Source: Speluncibacter jeojiensis
GTDB taxonomy: Bacteria > Actinomycetota > Actinomycetes > Mycobacteriales > Mycobacteriaceae
DNA: 64,000 nucleotides
Assembly (NCBI RefSeq): GCF_029589495.1
Contig: NZ_JAAIVF010000001.1
Coordinates: 434,001 to 498,000 of the forward strand
Direction of reading: 5' to 3'
Position numbers and translations under genes: made by a program. Under the pieces are notes generated by a model, which did not search any database, was not told the origin of the DNA, and was given only the letters and a program-made list of their open reading frames with translations. Shown piece after piece: positions 8,586 to 17,893 of this stretch (positions are counted from its first letter, which is position 1; each line of letters starts with the position of its first letter).

Positions 8586-9482
8586 CTAGGCGGCCGCCTT
8601 CGCGGCGGGCGACTTGGCCAGGTAGGCCACGGCCTGTGCGGTGTTGCCGACCTTGTCCGGCGTGTACGACGGGCTGAAGTAGCGCAACGCATCCTTGAGC
8701 AGCCGGATCGGCCCCGGCAGCGAACCGCGGCGCATCGCCGCGAGGATGCCGGCGAGGACCCTGATGGTCCCCCGGTTCGGCATCGCCCGATCCTGGTGGA
8801 CGATGAACTTGGTACCGCGGATCATCAACACCCAGAACGCCAGGAACGCGACCACCATCGCGAAGTTGCGCCGGAAGTAGCCGACGCCGAAGTACATCGC
8901 CACGTCGTGGGCGACGTTGCGGTGCTCGACCTCCTCCGCCCCATGCCAGCGGAACAGATCGGTCATCTGCGGGTCCGCGTCGAACTCCTCCCACCGGGAG
9001 TTGAGCACATAGTCGCCGAGGAACGCGGTGATGTGCTCGATCGCGCCGATGAAGGCGATCCGCTCGACCAGCTGCTGCCGCTCCTCGCGCGGCGTGCTCG
9101 CCTCGCGGGGACCCAGCACCTTACGGAACAGGTACTCGCTGTGCGCCACGAACGGCTTCGGGTCCACCTCGTTCGCCTCGAGGAATTCGTACAGCACGGC
9201 ATTGTGGGTTTCGGCGTGCATCGACTCCTGCCCCATGAACCCGAGCATGTCCTCGCGTAGCTTGTCGTCCTTGACCAGCGGCAGCGCCTCGGCGTAGGTG
9301 GCGCAGAACCAGCGTTCCCCCTCGGGCAGCAGCAGGTTCAACGCACTGACGGCATGCGAAGCGATCGGCTCGGTGGGCATCCAGTGCAGCGGCGTTCCGG
9401 CCCAGTCGAACTCGACGTTGCGCGCGTGCAGCGTCACCGGCCCCGCATCCACCTCGCCGGCATCCTGTCCTCTTGCTGCCAT
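8586..9482 (-). CDS. PF10118-type predicted metal-dependent protein, possible diiron oxygenase
   Basis: This 298-residue protein matches the family named metal-dependent hydrolase (PF10118). The conserved acidic/His residues are in a ferritin-like spacing: Glu54/Glu56, Glu86-x2-His89 (with His93), Glu149, and Glu184-x2-His187 (with His192). Two ExxH motifs plus two single Glu are what a non-heme diiron four-helix site needs. I therefore suspect an oxygenase rather than a hydrolase. A hydrophobic stretch (about 208-222) follows. The ATG at 9482 has GGGAGAGA upstream. A reductase with its own ferredoxin domain follows after 2 bases, and an alpha/beta hydrolase gene precedes it by 45 bases. The substrate is unknown. 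Confidence 0.75.
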   Translation of the reverse strand: MAARGQDAGEVDAGPVTLHARNVEFDWAGTPLHWMPTEPIASHAVSALNLLLPEGERWFCATYAEALPLVKDDKLREDMLGFMGQESMHAETHNAVLYEFLEANEVDPKPFVAHSEYLFRKVLGPREASTPREERQQLVERIAFIGAIEHITAFLGDYVLNSRWEEFDADPQMTDLFRWHGAEEVEHRNVAHDVAMYFGVGYFRRNFAMVVAFLAFWVLMIRGTKFIVHQDRAMPNRGTIRVLAGILAAMRRGSLPGPIRLLKDALRYFSPSYTPDKVGNTAQAVAYLAKSPAAKAAA

Positions 9483-9527
9483 GATGTTCTCTCCCAATCG
9501 AATACGAACGAAAATGTGGACCGGGCG

Positions 9528-10502
9528 TCACGCCACGGGGTCGGCGTCCCGGTCGAGCGAGTCGACGAACGCGACGGTGTGCTCGGCGATCAGCTCCGGC
9601 GAGCTGAACGGCAGCCAGTGCCCCGTGGGCAGGTCCTTGCGAAGCACGGGCTCGGACGTCCACCGGTCGGTGTCGTCATAGCCGGCGGGCCGGACCGCGA
9701 TGTCGCGGCGGTTGACGAGCAGTTGCACCGGCACCGACGTGTACCGGTCGCGCGGGCGCAGCACCCGCTGCACGACGTTGGCCCGGTAGATGCGCAGGCC
9801 GCTGATCATGTCGGCGCGCAACGAGTCGGCGAAGGCGACTTGATCGGGGCGGATCCCCTCGACCGCCCGCAGGAACAGTGCCCAATTCGTCTTGCCGCCC
9901 AGGCCCCGGAAGAACAACGTGGGCAGCAGCGGCGCCATGAAGAAGAACGTGTACGCCGACGAGATCAGCTGACTGACCGGCTGCCAGACGTTCCTCGGCG
10001 TCGGGCGCGCGAGCCGGCGCCGCATCCACTTGCCCAGGTGGTCGAGGTTCGGGCCGGAGATCGACGTGAACGACGCGACCCGGCGCTCGGCGCCGGGCTC
10101 GCACACGGCCTCCCACACCTGGACCGAACCCCAGTCATGCGCGAGCAGGTGCGCCGGTTCGTCCGGGCTGACCGCGTCGAGCACCGCGAACAGGTCGGCG
10201 GCCATCGCCTCCAGCCGGAAGTCCTCGACCCGCTCGGGCACCGTCGACTCGCCGTGCCCGCGGGTGTCGTACCGCACGATCCGGAACCTGTCGGCCAGCA
10301 GGGGCACCACGTGGTCCCAGAGGTGGTGGGTGTCGGGCCAGCCGTGCACCAGGACCAGCGTCGGCCCGTCGGGGTTGCCCTCCTCGAACACCGCGAGGTC
10401 GAACGCTCCGTTGCGGACGGTCCGCCGGCGCGCAGGCGAGACCGCCGGCCGCGCGTCGCCCACCGGCGAGGCATCGTGGTGCGAGTAGGGCTGAGCGGTC
10501 AT
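9528..10502 (-). CDS. Alpha/beta hydrolase, epoxide-hydrolase-like
   Basis: The 324-residue protein has the oxyanion motif HGWP (53-56) and the nucleophile elbow AHDWGS with Asp123. An Asp nucleophile places it with the epoxide hydrolase/haloalkane dehalogenase branch rather than with Ser esterases. The catalytic His is in TGHWLPFSSPE near the C-terminus. It resembles the N-terminal domain of M. tuberculosis EphD-type proteins, but without the fused short-chain dehydrogenase. It is the first gene of the three-gene operon with the PF10118 protein and the reductase. The first ATG compatible with the fold is at 10502; the ribosome site is weak. Confidence 0.82.
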   Translation of the reverse strand: MTAQPYSHHDASPVGDARPAVSPARRRTVRNGAFDLAVFEEGNPDGPTLVLVHGWPDTHHLWDHVVPLLADRFRIVRYDTRGHGESTVPERVEDFRLEAMAADLFAVLDAVSPDEPAHLLAHDWGSVQVWEAVCEPGAERRVASFTSISGPNLDHLGKWMRRRLARPTPRNVWQPVSQLISSAYTFFFMAPLLPTLFFRGLGGKTNWALFLRAVEGIRPDQVAFADSLRADMISGLRIYRANVVQRVLRPRDRYTSVPVQLLVNRRDIAVRPAGYDDTDRWTSEPVLRKDLPTGHWLPFSSPELIAEHTVAFVDSLDRDADPVA

Positions 10503-10578
10503 CAGATCCGTCCGTTCTCGAATCGGGCCGGCGCGACCCGCACCGTCACCAGAGGGCGTACCCACAGTAAAGCAATGC

Positions 10579-10594
10579 CGTTACCGTCGGTACC
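10579..10594 (+). promoter_or_regulatory. Candidate TetR operator, copy 1
   Basis: CGTTACCGTCGGTACC contains the perfect odd palindrome TACCG-T-CGGTA (10582-10592). It lies 77 bases upstream of the operon starting at 10502, in the spacer shared with the divergent TetR gene. A related site in inverted orientation is at 10714-10729. Confidence 0.5.
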
Positions 10595-10713
10595 GCCTAG
10601 CCGTTCGAGTGTCAGTTCAAACCCCGGCCGGTGTCAAGCACCAACGACCTTGACCTGTGGTTTCATCGGCCTCGCCGACTTCGGTGCGCACTCGGGATCC
10701 ACTCTTGGGGGTC

Positions 10714-10729
10714 CGTACCGGCAGTAACG
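10714..10729 (-). promoter_or_regulatory. Candidate TetR operator, copy 2
   Basis: On the minus strand this reads CGTTACTGCCGGTACG and matches copy 1 (10579-10594) at 13 of 16 positions. It sits about 140 bases upstream of the TetR start. Two related sites in one divergent promoter are typical of an autoregulated TetR switch. Confidence 0.45.
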
Positions 10730-10871
10730 ATGAGTACCTACGTAGCAGCGGAACGCGGTCGATCTGCAGCCGCGGCCGGTAGACTTCGTGCCCGGCCCGG
10801 TGCGCCCGGCACACGCAGGGCTCGGCCGGATCCTGCGGCTGCCGGATCGGCTCACAGTCAAGGAACACACG

Positions 10872-11633
10872 ATGACGACCACGCCCAGCCCGGAGCCCGC
10901 GCGCGCGCCGGGCGCGGAGGCCGATCCGGACGCCCCCGCCGTTCCCCACTCCCCGGCGCCCCACCTCGACGACCGCCTCCGGCGAGGCCGCGAAGAGTTC
11001 GTCGACGCCGCCTACCGGGTGATCGACGCGGAGGGTCCGAACCCGAGCATGGACGCGATCGCTCGGGAGGCCGGCACGACCAAACCCCGGCTGTACCGCC
11101 ACTTCACCGACAAGGCCGACCTGTTCCGCGCGGTCGCACAGCGCCTGGCCGACGACGTCTACACCGTCATCCGGCCCGACTTCGACTTCTTCATGCGCAC
11201 CCCCGAACAGGCGTTGCGCCATGCGGTCACCGGGTTCGCCGAGGTCATCACCCGGCACCCCAACGTCTTCCGCTTCCTCGCCCAGAGCCGGATGCGCCCG
11301 GACGGTCAGTCCATGGCGCTGCCCATGGATGTCGGCCGCGACCTGACCGACCGGATCGGCAAACTGGCCTCGGCGATCCTGAGTGCGGCCGACGCGGACG
11401 ACACCGGCGTCGACTTCACCTCGCGGGCCGCGGTCGGTGCGATCGTCGCCGTGACCGACCTGTGGATCAGCTCGGACGGCGGCCCTGAGCCGATCGGCGC
11501 CGACGAGTTCGTCGACCGGCTGACCACACTGCTCTGGGGCCTGATCGATGCGTTCCTGCGCACCAAGGCACTGGAACTGGATCCGCACGAGCCGCTGTTC
11601 GTGGCGCTCGCACGCCTCCACGGGGCACCATAA
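10872..11633 (+). CDS. TetR family transcriptional regulator
   Basis: The 253-residue protein has a disordered Pro/Ala-rich N-terminus of about 35 residues. A TetR helix-turn-helix follows (about 45-90), including MDAIAREAGTTKPRLYRHFTDKADLF. A longer ligand-binding domain follows, with VTGFAEVITRHPNVFRFLAQSR and a C-terminal TetR helix region. It is divergently transcribed from the hydrolase/PF10118/reductase operon and is probably its repressor, acting at the palindromes in the spacer. The ATG at 10872 was chosen because the frame upstream is Arg-rich and lacks a ribosome site. The ligand is unknown; a lipophilic substrate would suit the neighbouring genes. Confidence 0.88.
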   Translation: MTTTPSPEPARAPGAEADPDAPAVPHSPAPHLDDRLRRGREEFVDAAYRVIDAEGPNPSMDAIAREAGTTKPRLYRHFTDKADLFRAVAQRLADDVYTVIRPDFDFFMRTPEQALRHAVTGFAEVITRHPNVFRFLAQSRMRPDGQSMALPMDVGRDLTDRIGKLASAILSAADADDTGVDFTSRAAVGAIVAVTDLWISSDGGPEPIGADEFVDRLTTLLWGLIDAFLRTKALELDPHEPLFVALARLHGAP

Positions 11634-11772
11634 CGGCAGGTCACGACAACCTGTGAGTCTGCCGGGAGTCGGCCCGTTGCGGCGGTCCGCGCCGGGTCCG
11701 GCCGGTAGCGTCGTCTGTCGTTGTGCCGGAGCGGTCGGGGCACACGGCAATCGTCCACAGGAGGGTGCGGGC

Positions 11773-12990
11773 ATGAGTTCGTGGCGACGTTTACTGGCCG
11801 CGGCGGCGGTCGCCGCACTCACGCTCGGCGCGGGAGCCGCCCTGGTGCCCGCCGTCGCGACCGCTGCGCCCCTCTACCCCGTGTCCGACGGGGACCCCTT
11901 CTACACCGCGCCACCCGGCCTCGCCGCCCACAAGCCGGGCGATGTGCTGCGGGTGCGACAACTGCCGGACAACTGGCAGTTCCCCACCTCGCACGTCTGG
12001 CAGGTGCTGTTCCGCTCGACCGGCGCCGAGGGGCAGCCGATCGCCGCCGACACCACGTACGTACTGCCGAACAATCATCAGCCGAACGGACCACTGCTCT
12101 CCTACCAGCCGATCATCAACGCCCTCGGCACCAAGTGCCGCGTCGAGAACGAGCTGTACACGTCCGACCCGCTACTGCAGATACGCCAGGCCCCGGCACT
12201 CAATGTCGCGCTGCTGCGCGGGTGGGCGGTGTCGCTGCCCGATCACCTCGGTCCCGACATGGAGTACGGCGCCGCGCGCCTGGGCGGGCAGATCACGCTC
12301 GACGGGATCCGCGCCGTCCAACGGCTGCCGCAGTTCCTGGTGCAGCGCAGCCCCGTGGCGCTGGCCGGCTACTCCGGCGGCGGGCTGGCCACCGCGTGGG
12401 CGGCCGCGATGGCGCGGTCCTACGCACCGGAACTGCACATCGTCGGCTCCGCCGAGGGCGGTGTCCCGATGAACCTCGCGAAGATGGCGCACGCACTGGC
12501 CGACCACCCGCACCCGGCGTTCGGGCTGGCGTTCGCCGCGGCGCTCGGGCTCGAGCGCGCCTATCCGAACCAACTCGACGTCACCGACCAGCTCAACGCG
12601 CAGGGTCGCCGGCTTCAGCACGAGATCGCCAACGGCTGCACGAACGAGATCATGGCATTCGGCGCCGGGCACAGCGCCGGCCAGATGACCGACAACACGA
12701 ACTTCATGGACGACCCGGCCGCCTGGAAGCTGTTGAACGAGAACAGCCTGGAGTTGTATCAGGGCATCCCCGACATGCCGATCTTCGAGTGGCACAGCCC
12801 GACCGATGTGCTCATCCCCGTCGACTCCATCGAGAACACCCTGCACCGTTACTGCCAGGCCGGCGTCAAGGTCGAGTCGATGCAGGTGCCGAGCCCGGAT
12901 CACCTCAGCGCGGCGGTGATCGGCTCGCCCGCGGCGTTCGACTGGCTCGCCGACCGGTTCGCCGACGCGCCGGCGCCCAGCAACTGCTGA
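11773..12990 (+). CDS. Secreted lipase (LIP family)
   Basis: The 405-residue protein begins with a signal peptide: basic SSWRR, a hydrophobic core, and a likely cleavage after ATAA near residue 32. It matches the actinobacterial secretory lipase family (Candida-type LIP fold). The nucleophile Ser201 lies in GYSGGG, the acid in HSPTDVLIP (about 338), and the His in PDHLSAAVIG (about 377). The conserved LLSYQPIINALG block near residue 110 is characteristic. It likely hydrolyses esters or triacylglycerols outside the cell. The ATG at 11773 follows an AGGAGGGTGCGG site. A small coiled-coil gene and a second, unrelated lipase (minus strand) follow. Confidence 0.9.
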   Translation: MSSWRRLLAAAAVAALTLGAGAALVPAVATAAPLYPVSDGDPFYTAPPGLAAHKPGDVLRVRQLPDNWQFPTSHVWQVLFRSTGAEGQPIAADTTYVLPNNHQPNGPLLSYQPIINALGTKCRVENELYTSDPLLQIRQAPALNVALLRGWAVSLPDHLGPDMEYGAARLGGQITLDGIRAVQRLPQFLVQRSPVALAGYSGGGLATAWAAAMARSYAPELHIVGSAEGGVPMNLAKMAHALADHPHPAFGLAFAAALGLERAYPNQLDVTDQLNAQGRRLQHEIANGCTNEIMAFGAGHSAGQMTDNTNFMDDPAAWKLLNENSLELYQGIPDMPIFEWHSPTDVLIPVDSIENTLHRYCQAGVKVESMQVPSPDHLSAAVIGSPAAFDWLADRFADAPAPSNC

Positions 12991-13165
12991 CGTTCGCCGA
13001 CATCCCGCGCCGGAAACCGTCGACCGCGGGCAACCGGCTCGGTACTGTCCACGCATGCCGGTCCGGGCCGATCTTGCCCACTGGGCGGCGGTCTCGGACT
13101 ACGCTGCGGCCGAACGGTTCTCCGATGAACCGGCCGATCAGCTCGCCCGACCGAGGAGCCGTGTC

Positions 13166-13450
13166 ATGGGACTGTTGCCGAAGAACCCTGCCGAGATCCT
13201 CGGCCGCGCCGACCGGACCCTGACCAACACCGACAAGCTGCTCGGACGGGTCGACGACACGCTCAGCGCCGTCAGCAGCACTCTTTCCACGGTCGGCGGC
13301 ACCCTCGGCACCGTCGAGGAGACGCTCGGCGAGGTCCGGGCGCTGCTGACCGAACTGCACGAGGAAATGGCCCTGCTCAAGCAGCTTCCCGCGATCGCCG
13401 AGCAGGTCTCCGAGATCCACCGGATGGTGTCCGAGACCCAGCGTTCGTGA
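13166..13450 (+). CDS. Small coiled-coil protein, 94 residues
   Basis: The function is not recognised. The sequence begins MGLLPKNPAEILGRADRTL and then shows heptad-like repeats in which Val, Leu and Thr recur (DDTLSAVSSTLSTVGGTL, GTVEETLGEVRALL). This indicates a long amphipathic helix or coiled coil with short seven-residue internal repeats. It resembles small phasin-like or cell-envelope coiled-coil proteins of actinobacteria, but I cannot name a family. I chose the ATG at 13166 because CGAGGAG sits 6 bases upstream; a longer in-frame start at 13055 is possible. It converges with the lipase gene ending at 13477. Confidence 0.6.
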   Translation: MGLLPKNPAEILGRADRTLTNTDKLLGRVDDTLSAVSSTLSTVGGTLGTVEETLGEVRALLTELHEEMALLKQLPAIAEQVSEIHRMVSETQRS

Positions 13451-13476
13451 ATGGTCCGGTCGCGCCGGACGCACCG

Positions 13477-14466
13477 TCAGCGCACGTTCGGGAAGAACGG
13501 GTCCACCTCGAAGCAGGGCACCGCGGTTGCGTGCGCGGGGTCGAGCGCATTCGCCACGAACAGCCACACCCGTTCGCTGTAGAGCGTGGACAGGTGCTCT
13601 GAGCGGTCGCTTGGGCATCCGTCCTGCAGCAGGATGTTCGTGACGTCCGGCCCGTTCAGGAACTGCTGGTCGTAGGGGGTGACGACCTCGTCGTACTTGG
13701 TGACGATCGTCGTGTAGTGCACGCCGGGCCGGGTGTCGCCGCGCGCATACGTCTGCCGCATCAGGTCCGAGTCGATCGCCTGCTGGGTCAACGCCGGGGC
13801 GAGTGCGCCCAGCGCGTCGTAGAAGGCGCGCCCGACCGGCGGCACCAGGCTGCGCACGTAGGCGAGTTCGCTGGCGGTGGTCCCGTGGTTGCTCGGCGAG
13901 ACCCCGACGAACCGGTCGACCTTGGCCGCGCCGCCGAGCACGTTGAGGTAGTACCCGGGAAGCACACCGCCGCCCTGGGAATGCCCGACGAGGTCGACCT
14001 TGGTTGCCCCGGTGGTCGCGAGTACCCGGTCGACGGTGGCCGACAGCACCTGGGCGGACTGCCTGATGTCGCCGACACCCTGGATCGGGATCTCCGAGAT
14101 CCAGGTGGGGTTGCCGAAGTTGAAGGTGTACACGCAGTAGCCGAGGTTGCGCAGGAACGGCGCTCCGGCCTGCCAAGCCGAGGCCTGCGTCGCGAAGGTC
14201 GGGTTGACCAGGACGACCGGGTTCGGATGCTGCGGCGACGGCCGGCAGTTCGGGTCGTTCGCCCCCGGCGGCGGAGTCTCGGGAAACGCCATGGCGCGCA
14301 GGCCCGCCCCCAGGTCGAACGGCACCGGGAGTTGTGCGGGAGTCGCTACAGGCGACTGTGAGGACGACGGCGCGGCCTGCGCCGCGGTCGGTCCGGCGAG
14401 CAGCGCGCCGGCCAGGACCGCCGCGAGCGCAGCGGAGCGAAACATGGCTGTTCGTCGAATTCTCAC
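13477..14466 (-). CDS. Secreted triacylglycerol lipase (lipase class 2-like)
   Basis: The 329-residue product carries a signal peptide (RRTAMFRSAALAAVLAG then cleavage after AAQAA near 32). It has a bacterial lipase fold: an oxyanion region in VVLVNPTFA, the nucleophile Ser163 in GHSQGG, an acid in TKYDEVVTPY and a His in RSEHLSTLYS. The substrate is probably extracellular lipid esters. The GTG at 14466 has GGGGG at a short distance; an ATG at 14445 is the alternative and gives a shorter n-region. It is a stand-alone gene between the small coiled-coil gene and dnaE2. Confidence 0.88.
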   Translation of the reverse strand: MRIRRTAMFRSAALAAVLAGALLAGPTAAQAAPSSSQSPVATPAQLPVPFDLGAGLRAMAFPETPPPGANDPNCRPSPQHPNPVVLVNPTFATQASAWQAGAPFLRNLGYCVYTFNFGNPTWISEIPIQGVGDIRQSAQVLSATVDRVLATTGATKVDLVGHSQGGGVLPGYYLNVLGGAAKVDRFVGVSPSNHGTTASELAYVRSLVPPVGRAFYDALGALAPALTQQAIDSDLMRQTYARGDTRPGVHYTTIVTKYDEVVTPYDQQFLNGPDVTNILLQDGCPSDRSEHLSTLYSERVWLFVANALDPAHATAVPCFEVDPFFPNVR

Positions 14467-14557
14467 GATCCCCCCTCGGTACCCGACCTTCCCGGCAAGA
14501 TAACAGCGCGGTCGCGGACTCGTCCCCGATTCGTAAACAATCGGCTGGAAGGTCCTC

Positions 14558-17500
14558 TCATCGAAAGTCCCTGGAACGGGCTGCTATTCGCAGATCGAGC
14601 GGCTCCAGCCGATCGGCCACCACGGTGACCGCTCCCTCCGCGTTCTGCACCTTCCCCCGCACCAGCAGCGCGGTCGCCGTCTGCGCCAGGGTGCGGTGGC
14701 GGCTCCACAGCCCCACCGAGCACACCACGTTGACCATCCCCGTCTCGTCCTCCAGGTTGACGAACGTGACCCCGCCCGCGGTTGCGGGCCGCTGACGGTG
14801 GGTGACCGCCCCGCCGACCAGCACCCGGTCCCCGTCCTCGACGTCCAGCAGGCGGTCGGCCGGAACCGCACCCAGTCCGTCCAGATGGCCGCGGAGGAAT
14901 TCGACGGGATGACTGTCCGGGGAGATCCCGGTGGCCCACACGTCGGCCGCGGCCAGTTCGAGCTTGCTCATCCCCGGCAGCGCGGGGGTGCCCATCGTGG
15001 TGCCGATGCCCGGAAGCCGGTCCGGTCGCTCGGCCGCGGCGGCCCCCGCCGCCCACAACGCCTGCCGCCGATCCGTATCGAAGCACCCGAGCGCCCCGGA
15101 AGTCGCCAGCGACTCCGCCTGTGCCGCCGACAGCTCCACCCTCCCGGTGAGGTCGAGCAGCGAACGGTACGGCCCCCCGGATTCGCGGGCCCGGGCGATC
15201 TCCACGGCCTTGTCCGCCCCGACCAGACGCACCGCGTCCAGCCCGATCCGCACCTCGGCGCCACCGTTCTCCAGGGTGGCGTGCGCGAGGCTCGCGTTGA
15301 CGTCCGGGCCGTGTACTCGTACCCCGTGCCGTCGGGCGTCGGCGACCAGTGACTGCGGCGAGTAGAAGCCCATGGGCTGCGCGCGCAGCAACCCGGCGCA
15401 GAAGGCAGCCGGATGGTGCAGCTTGAACCAGGCGGAGTAGAACACCAGCGACGCGAAGGACTGCGAATGACTCTCCGGGAAGCCGAAGTTCGCGAAAGCG
15501 CAGATCTTCTCGTAGATCCGGTCCGCGGTCTCGCCGGTGATCCCGTGCCGGCTCCACATCCCGTCGTAGAACCGGCCGCGCAGCCGCTCCATCTTCTCCG
15601 GGGAGCGCTTCGAGCCCATCGCCCGGCGCAGTTGGTCGGCCCCGGCCGCGGTGAACCCGGCCACGTCGACGGCCATCTGCATCAGCTGCTCCTGGAACAG
15701 CGGCACGCCCAGCGTGCGTTCGAGCGCGTTCGCGAGCGCCGGGTGGTCGTAGACGACCGGCTCGATCCCGTTGCGGCGCCGGATGTACGGGTGCACCGAC
15801 CCGCCCTGGATGGGGCCGGGGCGGATCAGCGCCACCTCGACCACCAGATCGTAGAAGGTGCGCGGTTTCAGCCGCGGCAGCGTGGCCATCTGGGCGCGCG
15901 ACTCCACCTGGAACACCCCGACCGAGTCCGCCCGCCGGAGCATCTCGTAGACCCCTTCCTCCGACAGGTCCAGGCGCGCCAGGTCCACCTCGACGCCCTC
16001 GTGCTCGGCGACCAGGTCGATCATGTAGTGCAGCGCGGAGAGCATGCCCAGCCCGAGCAGGTCGAACTTGACCAATCCCACTGCAGCGCAGTCGTCCTTG
16101 TCCCACTGCAGCACGCTGCGGTTCTCCATGCGCGCCCATTCGACCGGACACACGTCGGCGACGGGCCGGTCGCAGATCACCATGCCGCCGGAGTGGATGC
16201 CCAGGTGCCGCGGGAAGTCGGTGATCTGCCGGGCCAGATCCAGCACCGGCGCCGGGATGTCGGTGTCCGTACCGGCGTCGTCCCCGTCTTTCCTCGACAG
16301 CCCCCACCGGCTCACCTGCTTGCTCCACGCATCCTGCTGGCCCTGCGAGAACCCCAGGGCCCGCGCCATGTCCCGCACTGCGGACCGGCCCCGGTAGGTG
16401 ATCACGTTGGCCACCTGTGCGGCGTGGGTGCGCCCGTACCGTCCGTAGACGTATTGGATGGCCTCTTCCCGCCGGTCCGATTCGATGTCGACGTCGATGT
16501 CCGGCGGCCCGTCGCGTTCCGGTGAGAGGAACCGCTCGAACAGCAGCTTGTTGCCCACCGGGTCGACGTTGGTGATCCCGATCGCGTAGCAGACCGCCGA
16601 GTTCGCCGCGGAACCTCTTCCTTGACAGAGGATGTCGCTGCGGCGGCAGAAGTCGACGATGTCGTGCACCACCAGGAAGTAGCCGGGGAAGTTCAGCTCG
16701 CCGATCACCCGGAGCTCGTGTTCGAGCTGCCGGTAGGCGTCGGGGCGCCGCCGCTCGCTGCCGTAGCGGCGGGCAGCCCCGGCCATCGTCAGCTCGCGCA
16801 GCCAACTGTTCTCGGTGTGTCCCTCGGGCACGTCGAAGGGCGGCAGCTTCGGCGCGATCAGCCGCAGGTCGAAGGCGCACTCGCGGCCCAGCTCGACCGC
16901 ATGCGGGACCGCCGTGGGCCAGCGGGCGAACAGCGCGGCCATCTCCGCGCCCGAACGCAGGTGCGCTCCCCCGGTCGGCGGCAGCCAGCCCGCCGCCTCG
17001 TCCAGGCTGCGCCGGGCCCGGACCGCCGCCATCGCCGAGGCCAACCGCCGTCTCGACGGGTTCGCGAAGTGCGCCGCGGTCGAGGCGACGACGCCCAGCC
17101 CGAGCCGCGCGGCCAGGCCGGCCAGCGCGTCGTTGCGCTCGTCGTCCTCGGGCAGCCCCCGGTGGGTCAGCTCGACGGTCACCCGCTCGCGACCGAACCG
17201 CTCGACCAGTTCGGCCAGCGCGGCCTCGGCCGCGGAGGGACCGGCGGAGTCCAGCGCCCGCCGCACGTGTCCCTTGCGGCACCCGGTGAGGATCTGCCAG
17301 TGTCCGCCGGCCGCCTCGCCGAGCCCGTCCAGGTCGTAGACCGTCCTCCCCTTCTGTCCCCCGGCCAGGTGGGCGGCGGAGATCTCCCGGGACAGGCGGC
17401 GGTAGCCCTCCTGCCCTCGGGCCAGGACCAGCAGGTGGATCCCGTCCGGATCGGGCGGGCCGGCCCGTTCGTCGCGCGCGTCCAACCCGAGTTCGGCGCC

Positions 17501-17893
17501 GAACACCGTGCGCACGCCGAGTTCCTTCGCGGCCTCGGCGAAGCGCACCACCCCGTAGAGCCCGTCGTGATCGGTCAGCGCCAACGCCTCGAGCCCGAGC
17601 CGGGCGGCCTCCTCGACCATCTCCTCGGGCGGACTGGCCCCGTCGAGGAAGCTGAACGCCGAGTGCGCGTGCAGTTCCGCATACGGGACCACCGTGCCGC
17701 CCGGACGTGGCACGGTGGACGGTCGGTACCCGTCGCGTTTGCGCGACCAGGCCGGGCTGTCGTTGCCGTCCCCGTGCGGGACCGACCTGGGACCGGACCT
17801 GCCCTTCGGTGGACTGGGCTTCGGGCGGCCCGAGAGCACCCGCTCCATCTCCGACCAGGTCGGAGGTCCCTCGTTCCACCCCGATGAGCCCAT
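14558..17893 (-). CDS. dnaE2: Error-prone DNA polymerase DnaE2
   Basis: DnaE2 is the SOS-induced C-family polymerase that performs translesion synthesis with ImuA' and ImuB. The 1111-residue product has an N-terminal PHP domain (ELHAHSAFSFLDG near 72, LTDHDGLYG near 102). The polymerase palm carries PDIDVDIE near residue 463, followed by helix-hairpin-helix and OB segments. It is shorter than replicative DnaE1, as expected. An ATG at 17893 opens the frame, and a LexA-type box sits 64-79 bases upstream. Partners imuA' and imuB lie 4-10 kb away on the same strand instead of being adjacent. Confidence 0.95.
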   Translation of the reverse strand: MGSSGWNEGPPTWSEMERVLSGRPKPSPPKGRSGPRSVPHGDGNDSPAWSRKRDGYRPSTVPRPGGTVVPYAELHAHSAFSFLDGASPPEEMVEEAARLGLEALALTDHDGLYGVVRFAEAAKELGVRTVFGAELGLDARDERAGPPDPDGIHLLVLARGQEGYRRLSREISAAHLAGGQKGRTVYDLDGLGEAAGGHWQILTGCRKGHVRRALDSAGPSAAEAALAELVERFGRERVTVELTHRGLPEDDERNDALAGLAARLGLGVVASTAAHFANPSRRRLASAMAAVRARRSLDEAAGWLPPTGGAHLRSGAEMAALFARWPTAVPHAVELGRECAFDLRLIAPKLPPFDVPEGHTENSWLRELTMAGAARRYGSERRRPDAYRQLEHELRVIGELNFPGYFLVVHDIVDFCRRSDILCQGRGSAANSAVCYAIGITNVDPVGNKLLFERFLSPERDGPPDIDVDIESDRREEAIQYVYGRYGRTHAAQVANVITYRGRSAVRDMARALGFSQGQQDAWSKQVSRWGLSRKDGDDAGTDTDIPAPVLDLARQITDFPRHLGIHSGGMVICDRPVADVCPVEWARMENRSVLQWDKDDCAAVGLVKFDLLGLGMLSALHYMIDLVAEHEGVEVDLARLDLSEEGVYEMLRRADSVGVFQVESRAQMATLPRLKPRTFYDLVVEVALIRPGPIQGGSVHPYIRRRNGIEPVVYDHPALANALERTLGVPLFQEQLMQMAVDVAGFTAAGADQLRRAMGSKRSPEKMERLRGRFYDGMWSRHGITGETADRIYEKICAFANFGFPESHSQSFASLVFYSAWFKLHHPAAFCAGLLRAQPMGFYSPQSLVADARRHGVRVHGPDVNASLAHATLENGGAEVRIGLDAVRLVGADKAVEIARARESGGPYRSLLDLTGRVELSAAQAESLATSGALGCFDTDRRQALWAAGAAAAERPDRLPGIGTTMGTPALPGMSKLELAAADVWATGISPDSHPVEFLRGHLDGLGAVPADRLLDVEDGDRVLVGGAVTHRQRPATAGGVTFVNLEDETGMVNVVCSVGLWSRHRTLAQTATALLVRGKVQNAEGAVTVVADRLEPLDLRIAARSRDFR

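Larger units (their letters stand above)
10503..10871. other. Divergent intergenic region (369 bp)
   Basis: This spacer separates the oxygenase-like operon from its TetR gene and contains no convincing coding frame. Apart from the two related palindromes at 10579 and 10714, no other feature is supported. Confidence 0.6.
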
